NCBI RefSeq assembly: GCF_000805385.1
Contig: NZ_JTJW01000009.1
Span: 489,334 to 553,333 of the forward strand
DNA: 64,000 nucleotides
Direction: 5' to 3'
DNA from: Mycolicibacterium setense
GTDB taxonomy: Bacteria; Actinomycetota; Actinomycetes; Mycobacteriales; Mycobacteriaceae
In this document: positions 56,941 to 64,000 of the stretch, piece by piece
How the letters are laid out: each line of letters starts with the position of its first letter
Numbering within the stretch: position 1 is the first letter of the stretch
The notes under the pieces: model-generated
Told to the model about the DNA's origin: nothing
What the model saw: the letters and a program-made list of their open reading frames with translations, nothing else
Database searches by the model: none
Translations under genes and position numbers: made by a program

Positions 56941-58176
56941 GTGTCCGATCCGGTGAGTGCTGACTTCAGCGTCCGCATGCAGCTGATCGTCGACGTCCTG
57001 GCCCAGACCCTGGATCGGGCCGTGCTTCTGGACGACGAGGAGCTGACCCCGATCACCCACAGCCGTCAGCTCGGCGAACTCGACGATGTCCGGGTGCACA
57101 GCGTGCTGCAACGTGAGACCCGCGCGGAGGTCAAAGCGGCGCTGTTCGAATTCGGGATCGGCACGGCGGATTCTGCGGTGTGGATCCCGGCGTTTCCGGA
57201 CTACAACCTGATGCCGCGGTTCTGCGTGCCTGTGCGCTCGGCGTCCGAGCGGTTCGGCTACCTGTGGATCATCGCCCCCGAGGGCTCCCTGTCCGAGCAC
57301 GGTCAGCAGCTGGCAAAGCGGGCTGGTGCCGACTTACTGGCCATCCTCGACCGCCGCAACGCGGCACTGCGCGCCGAAGAGTCCGCGCAACAGGGCCTGC
57401 TGATGCGGCTGATCGCCGCGGAAGATCCCGGGCAGGCCCAGGGAGTGGTCGCCGAACTCCATGCCAGGGCGATGGCCGAGCCGCAGCACGTCATCCAGGT
57501 TTTCAGGTTCGAGCCCGACGCTGACAGCGCGGGCAATCCGGTCGATCGGAGTCTGGCGTTGCGGCTCCGGTTGACGGCCACCGACCGAACGCGCCGCTGG
57601 TACACCCTGGCCGGGTCACCGACCACGATCCTCGCGGTGTCGCGCGCCGACGCTGGGCCCGTCGCGACCGCCGAAATCGTCGCCCCGGCCGTCCGGGCCG
57701 GCTACGGAACCCGCCCAGCCATCGGCGCGTCCGGCGTTCCCTTGCCGATAACGCAAGCAGCCCTTGGCTTTCGGCAGGCAAGCCTGGCGCTGACGCTGGC
57801 AGAGATCGGCGTGGGCAGCGCGCAGGTGGCCGACTGGTCCGCGCTCGGCTCGTGGCGGTCGCTGGCGCTGCTGGGCGAGGCCTACGGCCCGGACCGGCTC
57901 GGGGAGCTGGTCCATCCCGGCATCGTCAGCTTGATCGAGCAGAACCGCGAAGACCTCCTCCGCACGCTCGAGACGTATCTGGCCAACGGCGGTGACGTGC
58001 GGCGCACATCCGAGGCCATGTATCTCCACCGGTCCACGCTGTACTACCGGCTGGAGAGGCTCACTGAGGCACTCGACAGCGATCTCAGCGACGGTGAGAC
58101 CCGTTTCGAGCTGATGCTGGGCTTGCGGCTGGCTCGCCTGGCCAGGCTGTATCGCCCCACTTCGACAACTGTCTGA
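56941..58176 (+). CDS. PucR/CdaR-type helix-turn-helix regulator
   Basis: The 411-residue protein has an N-terminal GAF-like sensor region (about 10-150), a central part, and the C-terminal HTH_30 (ANGGDVRRTSEAMYLHRSTLYYRLERLTEAL). It follows the 5-FCL gene by 19 bp and is followed 125 bp later by a permease and a USP gene on the same strand. Such regulators usually control nitrogen-compound uptake and degradation, so the permease is the likely target. CAGAAT lies 6 nt before the GTG start, an imperfect -10. Confidence 0.88.
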   Translation: MSDPVSADFSVRMQLIVDVLAQTLDRAVLLDDEELTPITHSRQLGELDDVRVHSVLQRETRAEVKAALFEFGIGTADSAVWIPAFPDYNLMPRFCVPVRSASERFGYLWIIAPEGSLSEHGQQLAKRAGADLLAILDRRNAALRAEESAQQGLLMRLIAAEDPGQAQGVVAELHARAMAEPQHVIQVFRFEPDADSAGNPVDRSLALRLRLTATDRTRRWYTLAGSPTTILAVSRADAGPVATAEIVAPAVRAGYGTRPAIGASGVPLPITQAALGFRQASLALTLAEIGVGSAQVADWSALGSWRSLALLGEAYGPDRLGELVHPGIVSLIEQNREDLLRTLETYLANGGDVRRTSEAMYLHRSTLYYRLERLTEALDSDLSDGETRFELMLGLRLARLARLYRPTSTTV

Positions 58177-58301
58177 ACGAGCGAGCCGAGTTTCCTACAG
58201 TTTCGGCCCGATTCCGGCTCCGCCGGCCGGCCGGCGGGCATAGCGTTCCCTTCTGGCCGTTTGTGATCTGAGTCACACACCACGGAGGAGTCGGTACGCA
58301 C

Positions 58302-60134
58302 ATGGGTGAAACACCCGCGCTGAAGAAGGCGCTCAGTCAGCGACAACTGCGCATGATCGCGATAGGCGGTGTCATCGGCGCCGGACTGTTCGTCGGCTCC
58401 GGGGTGGTGATCGGCAAGACCGGCCCCGGCGTCTTCATCACCTATGCGCTGGCGGGCGTGCTCATCATCATGGTGATGCGGATGCTGGCCGAGATGGCCG
58501 TCGCCAATCCGTCGACCGGATCGTTCGCGGACTATGCGCGCAACGCGATGGGCAACTGGGCAGGTTTCTCGGTCGGTTGGCTGTATTGGTACTTCTGGGT
58601 GATCGTGGTCGGCTTCGAAGCCATCGCCGGCGCCAAGATCATTCAGTACTGGATGGACGTACCGATCTGGCTGACCGCACTGATCCTGCTGATCGCGATG
58701 ACGGCGACCAACCTGTTCTCGGTGTCGTCGTTCGGCGAGTTCGAGTACTGGTTCGCCGGCATCAAGGTGGCCGCGATCCTGGCGTTCATCGGGCTGGGCT
58801 CGCTGTACATCATCGGATTGTGGCCGCACAAGGAAATGGATTTCTCGAACCTGTGGGCCCACGGCGGGTTCTTCCCGCTGGGCGCCATGGCGGTCACGGT
58901 CGGCGTGGTGACGGTGATCTTCTCGATGGTCGGCGCCGAGATCGCCACCATCGCGGCCGCGGAGTCGGCCGATCCGGAGCGCGCCGTGGCCAAGGCCGCG
59001 AACTCGGTGATCCTGCGCATCGCGGTGTTCTTCGTCGGCTCGGCGTTCCTGTTGGTGACGATCCTTCCGTGGAACAGCGAGCAGGTCGCCGCATCGCCAT
59101 TCGTGTCGGCCTTCACCGAGATCGGTATCCCCTACGCCGACCACATCATGAACGCCGTCGTGTTGACGGCCGTGCTGAGCTGCCTGAACTCAGGCATGTA
59201 CACCGCATCCCGGATGCTGTTCGTGCTGGCCGCCCGCCGCGAAGCGCCACCGCAACTGGTTTCGGTGACCCGGCGCGGAGTACCGGCGACCGCGATCCTC
59301 GCGTCATCGGTGATCGGTTTCCTCGGTGTGATCGCCTCGGCGTTCTCCCCGGACTTCATCTTCAAGTTCCTGCTGGATTCCAGCGGCGCGGTGATCCTGT
59401 TCGTCTACCTGCTGATCGCCGTCTCGCAGATCGTGTTGCGGTACCGCACAGACGGTTCCAAACTCAAGGTGAAGATGTGGCTCTTCCCGGTGCTGTCGAT
59501 CCTCACCGCCACGGCGATCTTCGCGATCCTGGTGCAGATGTTCGTCCAGGGCGGTGACAACCGGAAAGCACTGACCATGAGCCTGCTGTCGTGGGCCGTG
59601 GTGATCCTGCTGTTCCTGGCCAACCGCTGGTTCATCGGGCACCGGCCCGAGGTGGCCGGGGTGACGCCGGCGCCGGGCGCCGCGCCTCCGCACCGAGTGT
59701 TGGTGCTGGCCAACGAGACCGTGGAATCCAACGAACTGCTCGACGAGCTCCGCCGCATCGGCGCGGACCGCGACGCCCTCTATCAAGTAGTGGTGCCCGC
59801 CAGCCCGATCGACACCGGAGTGGCCGCCACCCACGGGCCCCTCGACATCTCGGAGGCCACCACCCGCGCGGCCCAGCGCCGTCTCGACCAGACGCTCAGC
59901 ACGCTGCGTTCCGAGGACTTGCAGGCCGACGGGGAGCTGGGCGACTACCGTCCGCTGCGCGCGCTGGCCCATGCCGTCGAGACGTTCCGGCCCGACCAGA
60001 TCGTGATTTCCACACTCCCGCCGGAAGATTCGGTGTGGCACCGCTTCGATGTCGTCGACCGGGCCCGCTCGGAGTATCAGATTCCGGTGACCCATGTGGT
60101 GTCACGGGTGCGCGCGCAGGAGCCTGCGTCGTGA
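58302..60134 (+). CDS. APC-family amino-acid permease with C-terminal USP-like domain (GabP-like)
   Basis: The 610-residue protein has about 12 membrane helices (residues 20-450) of the amino-acid/GABA permease type: AIGGVIGAGLFVGSG, EMAVANPSTGSFADYAR, VIFSMVGAEIATIAAAESADPERA. After residue 465 comes a soluble cytoplasmic domain (HRVLVLANETVESNELLDEL...DQIVISTLPPEDSVWHRFDVVDRAR...VTHVVSRV), which resembles universal stress protein folds. The stop overlaps the downstream USP start (GTGA). The tail may sense nucleotide or bind the partner USP. Confidence 0.9.
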   Translation: MGETPALKKALSQRQLRMIAIGGVIGAGLFVGSGVVIGKTGPGVFITYALAGVLIIMVMRMLAEMAVANPSTGSFADYARNAMGNWAGFSVGWLYWYFWVIVVGFEAIAGAKIIQYWMDVPIWLTALILLIAMTATNLFSVSSFGEFEYWFAGIKVAAILAFIGLGSLYIIGLWPHKEMDFSNLWAHGGFFPLGAMAVTVGVVTVIFSMVGAEIATIAAAESADPERAVAKAANSVILRIAVFFVGSAFLLVTILPWNSEQVAASPFVSAFTEIGIPYADHIMNAVVLTAVLSCLNSGMYTASRMLFVLAARREAPPQLVSVTRRGVPATAILASSVIGFLGVIASAFSPDFIFKFLLDSSGAVILFVYLLIAVSQIVLRYRTDGSKLKVKMWLFPVLSILTATAIFAILVQMFVQGGDNRKALTMSLLSWAVVILLFLANRWFIGHRPEVAGVTPAPGAAPPHRVLVLANETVESNELLDELRRIGADRDALYQVVVPASPIDTGVAATHGPLDISEATTRAAQRRLDQTLSTLRSEDLQADGELGDYRPLRALAHAVETFRPDQIVISTLPPEDSVWHRFDVVDRARSEYQIPVTHVVSRVRAQEPAS

Positions 60135-61018
60135 CCATCCTGGCCGCATTCAGCGCGAGCCGGCACAGCAGCGCACCGCTGAATCTGGCCATCCAACTGG
60201 CTCGCACCACCGGCGAGCAGGTGATCGCCGCGGCGGTGGTGGAACGGGCCTGGCCACCGCGGGACGACCCCGTCGAGGGTGAGTATCTGGCATATGTCCG
60301 CGCGCAAGCCACGCAGGCGCTGCAGCGGGCGGTCGCGGTGCTGCCGATCGACCTCGACGTCACACCGGTGGTTCACGAATCCACCTCGATACCAACGGGT
60401 TTGATCGAGCTCGCGGACGCGCATCGCGCGTCGCTGGTGTCGGTCGGCTCGTCCTCATCGGGGATGATCGGCCGCGTCGCGCTCGGCAGCGTCACCGAGC
60501 GCCTCGTGCACACCGCCCGGGTCCCGGTGGCCTTCGCGCCGCGCGGATACGCCCGGATCGACGCACCGATCCAACGCCTCACCGCCGCCTACGGCGGGGA
60601 AGCCGACGTCAACGGACTCATCCCCGCGACCGCCGAGCTCGCGGACGCGTGGAAGGCGAAGCTGCGCATCGTGTCGTTCACCGTTCGCAACACCGCGGCG
60701 TTCGCCGGCACCATCGAATCCTCGGCCGAGGAGTTGGTGGTCCAGCAGTGGTCACGGCGCACCATCGCCGAGATCACCAAACAGCTCAATGCCATTCGTG
60801 ACCGGATGAAGGTTCCCGACGTCGACGTGGTGGTCGGCGCCGGCCACGATTGGAACGCCGCGGTGGAGAGCATCGGGTGGGACGTCGGAGACATGCTGGT
60901 GCTCGGCTCCGGCGCCGCCGCCCCGAGCGCGCAGGTGTTCCTCGGCTCGGCGGCAGGCAAGATCCTGCGCCGCTCCCCGGTGCCCGTGATGATCGCGCCG
61001 AGCTACAAGGCGGGGTAG
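60131..61018 (+). CDS. Universal stress protein with two USP domains
   Basis: The 295-residue protein holds two USP domains. The first (VTILAAFSASRHSSAPLNLAIQLARTTGE...SLVSVGSSSSGMIGRVALGSVTERLVHTARVPVAFAP) has a G-2x-G-9x-G(S)-type nucleotide motif. The second, more divergent, ends VLGSGAAAPSAQVFLGSAAGKILRRSPVPVMIAP with a similar motif. It is translationally coupled to the permease by a GTGA overlap. Some mycobacterial USPs bind cAMP and are acetylated by Pat, whose gene is at 41292. Whether this one is a substrate is inference. Confidence 0.9.
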   Translation: MTILAAFSASRHSSAPLNLAIQLARTTGEQVIAAAVVERAWPPRDDPVEGEYLAYVRAQATQALQRAVAVLPIDLDVTPVVHESTSIPTGLIELADAHRASLVSVGSSSSGMIGRVALGSVTERLVHTARVPVAFAPRGYARIDAPIQRLTAAYGGEADVNGLIPATAELADAWKAKLRIVSFTVRNTAAFAGTIESSAEELVVQQWSRRTIAEITKQLNAIRDRMKVPDVDVVVGAGHDWNAAVESIGWDVGDMLVLGSGAAAPSAQVFLGSAAGKILRRSPVPVMIAPSYKAG

Positions 61019-61066
61019 GTCGCGCCGACAAGAACCCGACCGGGCGGCTTCGCGGTGTTTGCGCCT

Positions 61067-61100
61067 AGGATTCCGGTCACTATTGAGCAGCAATCCTCGG
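61067..61100. repeat. Palindromic dispersed element, copy 2
   Basis: AGGATTCCGGTCAC followed by 20 bases identical to 5056-5075; overall 32 of 34 bases match copy 1 (5042-5075). The stem is shorter here (AGGATT/AATCCT, 6 bp, because of the G-to-C change). It lies 48 bp after the USP stop and 27 bp from the end of the convergent HNH gene, so it may serve as terminator. Confidence 0.85.
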
Positions 61101-61126
61101 GTTAGAGCTCAGTTCACACGCCATGT

Positions 61127-61909
61127 CTAGCAGCCATCGAGCACCGTCTCCATCGCATCCTTCTCTTTCGCCGAAACCCACAGCGCATAAGCGGTTTTCA
61201 CCTCGACCTGGCGAGCGACGAAATCACAGCGGAACACCGCATTCGGTGGCAGCCAACTGGCCGCATCGCGAAACGCCTTGTCGAAATTGGGCTGCGCGGC
61301 GACGGCCATCAGGTTCCGCGGATCGTTGGCGAAGTCCTTGCGCCGCTGCGGGTCCCAGGCCCGCGCTCCCTTGTACCAGGAGTCCGACAACGACACCACA
61401 TGGTCGATCTGCACTGCTCCGGAAGTGTCCGGACCGCGGGTGAACGCGATCTCGGCGCCGGTATAGGGGTCGTGCAGCACACCGGTCGCGGCGTAGCAGG
61501 TGCCGGGGCGGACAGTCAGTTGCGACAGGTCGCGGCGCAGGATGTCGTCGCGGGTGTTGCAGCCGTTGCGGCCGAACTCGACGTTGACGTCGTCACTCCA
61601 GGCCTCACCGAAGCGATACCTCGCATAGTCGGTGTGGCGGTCCCAGCCCTTGACCGGCAGCGCCGCCAACAGCGCGCGGGCGCGGTCGAAGCCGGGAGTT
61701 GGCCGGCGGGCAGGCATCTGTGCCGCGCCGGACGGGTGGGGCTGGACCGAGGTCGCAGGCTGGTCCGGGGACTGGGCTGCCGGCCCGGACTCACGCATGC
61801 GGGCCACCACCAGCACGGCCAGCACCCCCACGATTACCGCCAGCACGACCAAGACCGCTAATCTTCCGGTGCGCCGGCGCCGGCGGCCCGCGGGAATGAC
61901 ATGGCCCAC
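61127..61909 (-). CDS. Membrane-anchored or secreted HNH nuclease-like protein (DUF1524/GmrSD C-terminal type)
   Basis: The 260-residue protein has a basic N-terminus and one membrane helix (RLAVLVVLAVIVGVLAVLVV, about residues 16-36), a Pro-rich spacer, then the nuclease-like domain: DRARALLAALPVKGWDRHTDYAR, and the His-metal core IDHVVSLSDSWYKGARAWDPQRRKDFANDPRNLMAVAAQPNFDK. Secreted actinobacterial proteins of this type are common; activity on extracellular DNA is likely but unproven. Two Cys pairs may form disulfides. Confidence 0.87.
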   Translation of the reverse strand: MGHVIPAGRRRRRTGRLAVLVVLAVIVGVLAVLVVARMRESGPAAQSPDQPATSVQPHPSGAAQMPARRPTPGFDRARALLAALPVKGWDRHTDYARYRFGEAWSDDVNVEFGRNGCNTRDDILRRDLSQLTVRPGTCYAATGVLHDPYTGAEIAFTRGPDTSGAVQIDHVVSLSDSWYKGARAWDPQRRKDFANDPRNLMAVAAQPNFDKAFRDAASWLPPNAVFRCDFVARQVEVKTAYALWVSAKEKDAMETVLDGC

Positions 61910-61918
61910 CTAGCGGTT

Positions 61919-61945
61919 CTAGCACTTGAGCCGGTAGAGTGCTAA
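61919..61945. promoter_or_regulatory. CIRCE-type HrcA operator upstream of ruc
   Basis: CTAGCACTT-N9-GAGTGCTAA differs from the CIRCE consensus TTAGCACTC-N9-GAGTGCTAA at two positions in the left arm and matches the right arm completely. It ends 28 bp before the ruc GTG. HrcA uses CIRCE to repress chaperonin genes, and from memory Rv0991c is in the HrcA regulon of M. tuberculosis. Confidence 0.88.
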
Positions 61946-61973
61946 CAAGTTTGACCAAATTCGGAGGGTTTTC

Positions 61974-62306
61974 GTGCCTACCTATTCCTACGCGTGCACT
62001 GAGTGCGGCAATCGGTTCGACGCGGTGCAGGCCTTCAGCGATGACGCACTGACCACCTGCCCCAAGTGCTCTGGCAAGCTGCGCAAGCTTTTCGGCTCGG
62101 TGGGAGTGGTGTTCAAGGGCAGCGGGTTCTACCGCACCGACAACCGCGACTCGAGCAAGGGCGCATCCAACGGCTCCGCCGCCAAGACCTCGGAGAGCAG
62201 CTCCTCGAGCACGTCGTCGGACTCGTCATCTTCCTCCTCGTCGTCGAGCAGCTCCGGCAGTTCCAGCAGCTCAAGCGCCGCCCCAGCCGCGGCCGCGTCG
62301 AGCTAG
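61974..62306 (+). CDS. ruc: Redox-regulated chaperone Ruc (FmdB-type zinc ribbon)
   Basis: The 110-residue protein has the FmdB zinc ribbon: MPTYSYACTECGNRFDAVQ with CxxC and a second CPKC, and a C-terminal tail of about 45 residues that is almost only Ser with a few Gly, Asp and Ala. The M. tuberculosis homolog Rv0991c prevents protein aggregation when its cysteines are oxidised and zinc is released; its disordered tail is needed. CGGAGGG precedes the GTG. A CIRCE box upstream indicates heat-shock control. Confidence 0.93.
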   Translation: MPTYSYACTECGNRFDAVQAFSDDALTTCPKCSGKLRKLFGSVGVVFKGSGFYRTDNRDSSKGASNGSAAKTSESSSSSTSSDSSSSSSSSSSSGSSSSSSAAPAAAASS

Positions 62307-62375
62307 CTCGAAAGTTATCCACAGGACGGCGAAGACGCCGTTCTCACCCGGCCGTTGCGCGCCTACCGTGGCGCC

Positions 62376-63035
62376 ATGGCCGATTCACTCAACCCGCCGC
62401 CCTGGCGTCGGCTGACTTCCGCGCGGCCCGATTGGACGCGCACGGTGGCCGCACGGCGCGCTGCCGCAGCCGGGCTGGTGGTGTTGGCGGCCATCGCCGT
62501 CCTACGGTCGGATCCGCACGGTGAGTACACCGAGATCGCGGTGGCCACTCATGACCTGTCGCCCGGCGTCGCGCTGACCGCCGCCGATGTGCGGCTGGAG
62601 CGCCGCAGCACCGCCACCCTGCCCGACGGCGCCCAGCGTGACGTGGCCCCCGTGATGGGTGCGACGCTGACCGCTCCGGCCCGTCGCGGCGAGGTCATCA
62701 CCGATGTCCGGCTGCTCGGGTCACGGCTGGCCGAATCCGCTGCGGGGCCGGATGCCCGCATCGTGCCGGTCAAACTCAGCGACACGGCGTTGCTCGATCT
62801 GATCCGCCCGGGCGATGTGGTCGATGTGCTGACGGTGACGGCCGATCAGGAGGACAAGCAACCGGCCCGGCCGGTGGTCGTCGCCTCGGGGGCTGTCGTG
62901 GTGCTGGTCTCGGAGAAGGCCCGTGGCGCCGGGGTCGGCAGTGACCGCGTGGCCCTGGTGGCATTGCCCGCGCGCTCAGCCAATGAGGTCGCGGCCACCA
63001 GCCTGGTGCAGGCCGTCACGCTGACGATTCACTGA
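62376..63035 (+). CDS. SAF-domain protein (CpaB/RcpC-like)
   Basis: The 219-residue protein has an N-terminal membrane helix (RRAAAAGLVVLAAIAVL, about 33-49) and an SAF domain (EIAVATHDLSPGVALTAADVRLERR...APARRGEVITDVRLL) followed by a CpaB-like region (PVKLSDTALLDLIRPGDVVDVLTV). SAF domains occur in pilus assembly protein CpaB. No pilus genes are nearby, so the role is unclear. It follows ruc by 69 bp and from memory the pair is kept in mycobacteria (Rv0991c-Rv0990c), suggesting shared HrcA control. Confidence 0.85.
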   Translation: MADSLNPPPWRRLTSARPDWTRTVAARRAAAAGLVVLAAIAVLRSDPHGEYTEIAVATHDLSPGVALTAADVRLERRSTATLPDGAQRDVAPVMGATLTAPARRGEVITDVRLLGSRLAESAAGPDARIVPVKLSDTALLDLIRPGDVVDVLTVTADQEDKQPARPVVVASGAVVVLVSEKARGAGVGSDRVALVALPARSANEVAATSLVQAVTLTIH

Positions 63036-63167
63036 GCCAGATCCGATGCCGGACAACGCAATTCATGCCTCATGAAGTTGTTGAGCGACAATCACCCAGC
63101 CGTTCGGCAAACTCGGTTACTGTTTGCTTGCCCCACAAAACACAACAAACTGCAGGAAGGGTCCCGC

Positions 63168-63638
63168 ATGTTGAAGGGCTTCAAAGAGTTTCTGTCCCGT
63201 GGCAACGTCATCGACCTTGCGGTTGCTGTGGTCATTGGCGCGGCATTCACCGGCTTGGTCACCGCGTTCACCGAGAAGGTGGTCCAGCCGATGGTCGACC
63301 GCATCGGCGCCGGCCCCGGCAAGGAATACGGCCTGCTCAAGATCTCACTGGGCGGTGACCCCGAGACGTTCGTCGATTTCAACGCCGTCCTGTCGGCCTT
63401 CATCAACTTCATCCTGGTCGCCGCGGTGATCTACTTCGTCATCGTCCTGCCGTACAAGAAGCTGCGTGAGCGTGGCGAGGTGGAACAGGCCCAGGACACC
63501 GAACTGGCCATCCTGACCGAGATCCGCGATCTGCTGGCCTCCAACGGAGACACCTCCAGTGGCAAGCACGTGACCGGCCCGGGCACCGGCCCCAGCCCGG
63601 ACACCGCCAAGTACACGAGCGCTGACCGCGACAAGTAG
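63168..63638 (+). CDS. mscL: Large-conductance mechanosensitive channel
   Basis: MscL opens under membrane tension to release solutes in hypo-osmotic shock. The 156-residue protein starts MLKGFKEFLSRGNVIDLAVAVVIGAAFTGLVTAF (first helix) and has the second helix FINFILVAAVIYFVIVLPYKKL, then a helical cytoplasmic bundle. CAGGAAGGG precedes ATG 63168. The position at the end of the block equals Rv0985c in M. tuberculosis. Confidence 0.96.
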   Translation: MLKGFKEFLSRGNVIDLAVAVVIGAAFTGLVTAFTEKVVQPMVDRIGAGPGKEYGLLKISLGGDPETFVDFNAVLSAFINFILVAAVIYFVIVLPYKKLRERGEVEQAQDTELAILTEIRDLLASNGDTSSGKHVTGPGTGPSPDTAKYTSADRDK

Positions 63639-63650
63639 ACACCGAACACA

Positions 63651-63684
63651 AAAGCGGCCCCTGGAAATTTCCAGGGGCCGCTTT
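63651..63684. terminator. Bidirectional terminator between mscL and the porin
   Basis: AAAGCGGCCCCTGGAAA (63651-63667) is followed directly by its exact reverse complement (63668-63684): a perfect 34-bp palindrome with A and T runs at both ends, so it gives an A-stem-T terminator in both directions. It lies between convergent mscL and the MspA-type gene. Confidence 0.92.
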
Positions 63685-63716
63685 AGTCGAGGCTTCAGAA
63701 CGTGACGTTCATGTCC

Positions 63717-64000
63717 TTAATTCATATTCCAGGGCTCGCCGTAGGTGGTGACGCTGTCACCCGTCGAGGCGATCAGGCGGGCGAACGGACGCAGCAGCAC
63801 ACCACCGGCCGCACCGGTCACGGTGCCGTGCGCATTCGACACCGCCACACCACCGGCCGGGCCGGCCACGTCGACCGAGAACGTGGCCACTTCCTGAATA
63901 CCCGGGCCGTTGCCCAGGTCAGCGCTGATCGACACACCCGGGAACAGGTTCGGGGTGATCACGGACTCCAGGCCGAACGGCGGGCCGGTGATGTCACCAT
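63717..64000 (-). CDS. MspA-family outer-membrane porin (C-terminal part; 5' end outside window)
   Basis: The 94 visible residues run from GDITGPPFGLES to the end TTYGEPWNMN, nearly identical to the M. smegmatis MspA C-terminus, with the central AHGTVTGAAGGVLLRPFARLIASTGDSV strand region. Msp porins form octameric goblet channels in the mycobacterial outer membrane for small hydrophilic solutes. The gene continues beyond 64000. Its place beside mscL recalls the mspC locus of M. smegmatis. It marks the organism as a fast grower. Confidence 0.96.
   Translation of the reverse strand, partial: GDITGPPFGLESVITPNLFPGVSISADLGNGPGIQEVATFSVDVAGPAGGVAVSNAHGTVTGAAGGVLLRPFARLIASTGDSVTTYGEPWNMN

Noticed and set aside
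62166..62305. Simple-sequence DNA repeat in the end of ruc
   Set aside because: It encodes the poly-Ser tail with mixed Ser codons (agc, tcc, tcg, tca), so it is a coding low-complexity tail, not a microsatellite.
1..64000. CRISPR arrays, insertion sequences, integrases, prophage genes
   Set aside because: No spaced identical repeats, transposase or integrase motifs, or att-like duplications at the two tRNAs were seen.

Overview
The window is high-GC actinobacterial chromosome, almost certainly from a fast-growing mycobacterium (Mycolicibacterium type). From memory, gene order follows the M. tuberculosis Rv1019-to-Rv0985c region: tetR, tRNA-Gln, glmU, prsA, arsC-like, lpqT, rplY, pth, pks16-type fadD, ispE, ksgA, rpfB, tatD, metG, pabB, rsmI, pmt, arcA, alkB-like, Pat acetyltransferase, rimJ, moeA/glp, galU, 5-FCL, ruc and mscL. 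The right edge runs into an MspA-type porin, which fast growers have and the tuberculosis complex lacks. No rRNA, CRISPR array, insertion sequence or prophage was seen. There are two tRNAs, Gln(TTG) and Ala(CGC).

Layout. 1-3.4 kb: end of an unidentified gene, a diaminopimelate-decarboxylase-like enzyme, an ArsR/SRPBCC pair with twin operators, and the conserved TetR. 3.4-9.5 kb: tRNA-Gln, cell-wall precursor, PRPP, lipoprotein and ribosome genes. 9.5-15.5 kb: accessory enzymes, small secreted proteins and the FadD-type ligase. 15.5-23.4 kb: ispE, ksgA, rpfB, tatD, metG and gdhA, with a Ser/Thr kinase gene inserted on the opposite strand between ispE and ksgA. 23.4-31.1 kb: an ECF41-type sigma factor with its oxidoreductase, then a catabolic island (PucR regulator facing a coupled MHS transporter, amidohydrolase and ureohydrolase operon). 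31.2-43.5 kb: mostly conserved core with lipoproteins, a SoxR-type regulator, Pat and an orphan ModA/Mop pair. 43.6-51.7 kb: lipid or detoxification genes, a T7SS-like pair, a decayed SDR, an XRE/SDR pair and a TetR/CYP136-like pair. 51.8-56.9 kb: tRNA-Ala and the GlpR/SepX, RimJ, Glp(MoeA), GalU and 5-FCL block. 57-61 kb: a PucR/CdaR-type regulator, an APC permease with a USP-like tail, and a tandem USP. 61-64 kb: HNH nuclease, CIRCE-controlled ruc, SAF-domain protein, mscL and the porin.

Recurring regulatory signs: many genes start 6-8 nt downstream of a TANNNT hexamer with no Shine-Dalgarno, which points to leaderless mRNAs. Three closely spaced divergent pairs share a symmetric ANNNTANNNT core that could drive both directions. 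Convergent gene pairs are separated by long perfect hairpins. A 34-bp palindromic element occurs twice, 56 kb apart. No single unprecedented system stands out. The best candidates for new biology are the MHS/amidohydrolase/ureohydrolase operon, the PucR/permease-USP/USP cassette, the non-RD kinase between ispE and ksgA, and the symmetric divergent promoters.
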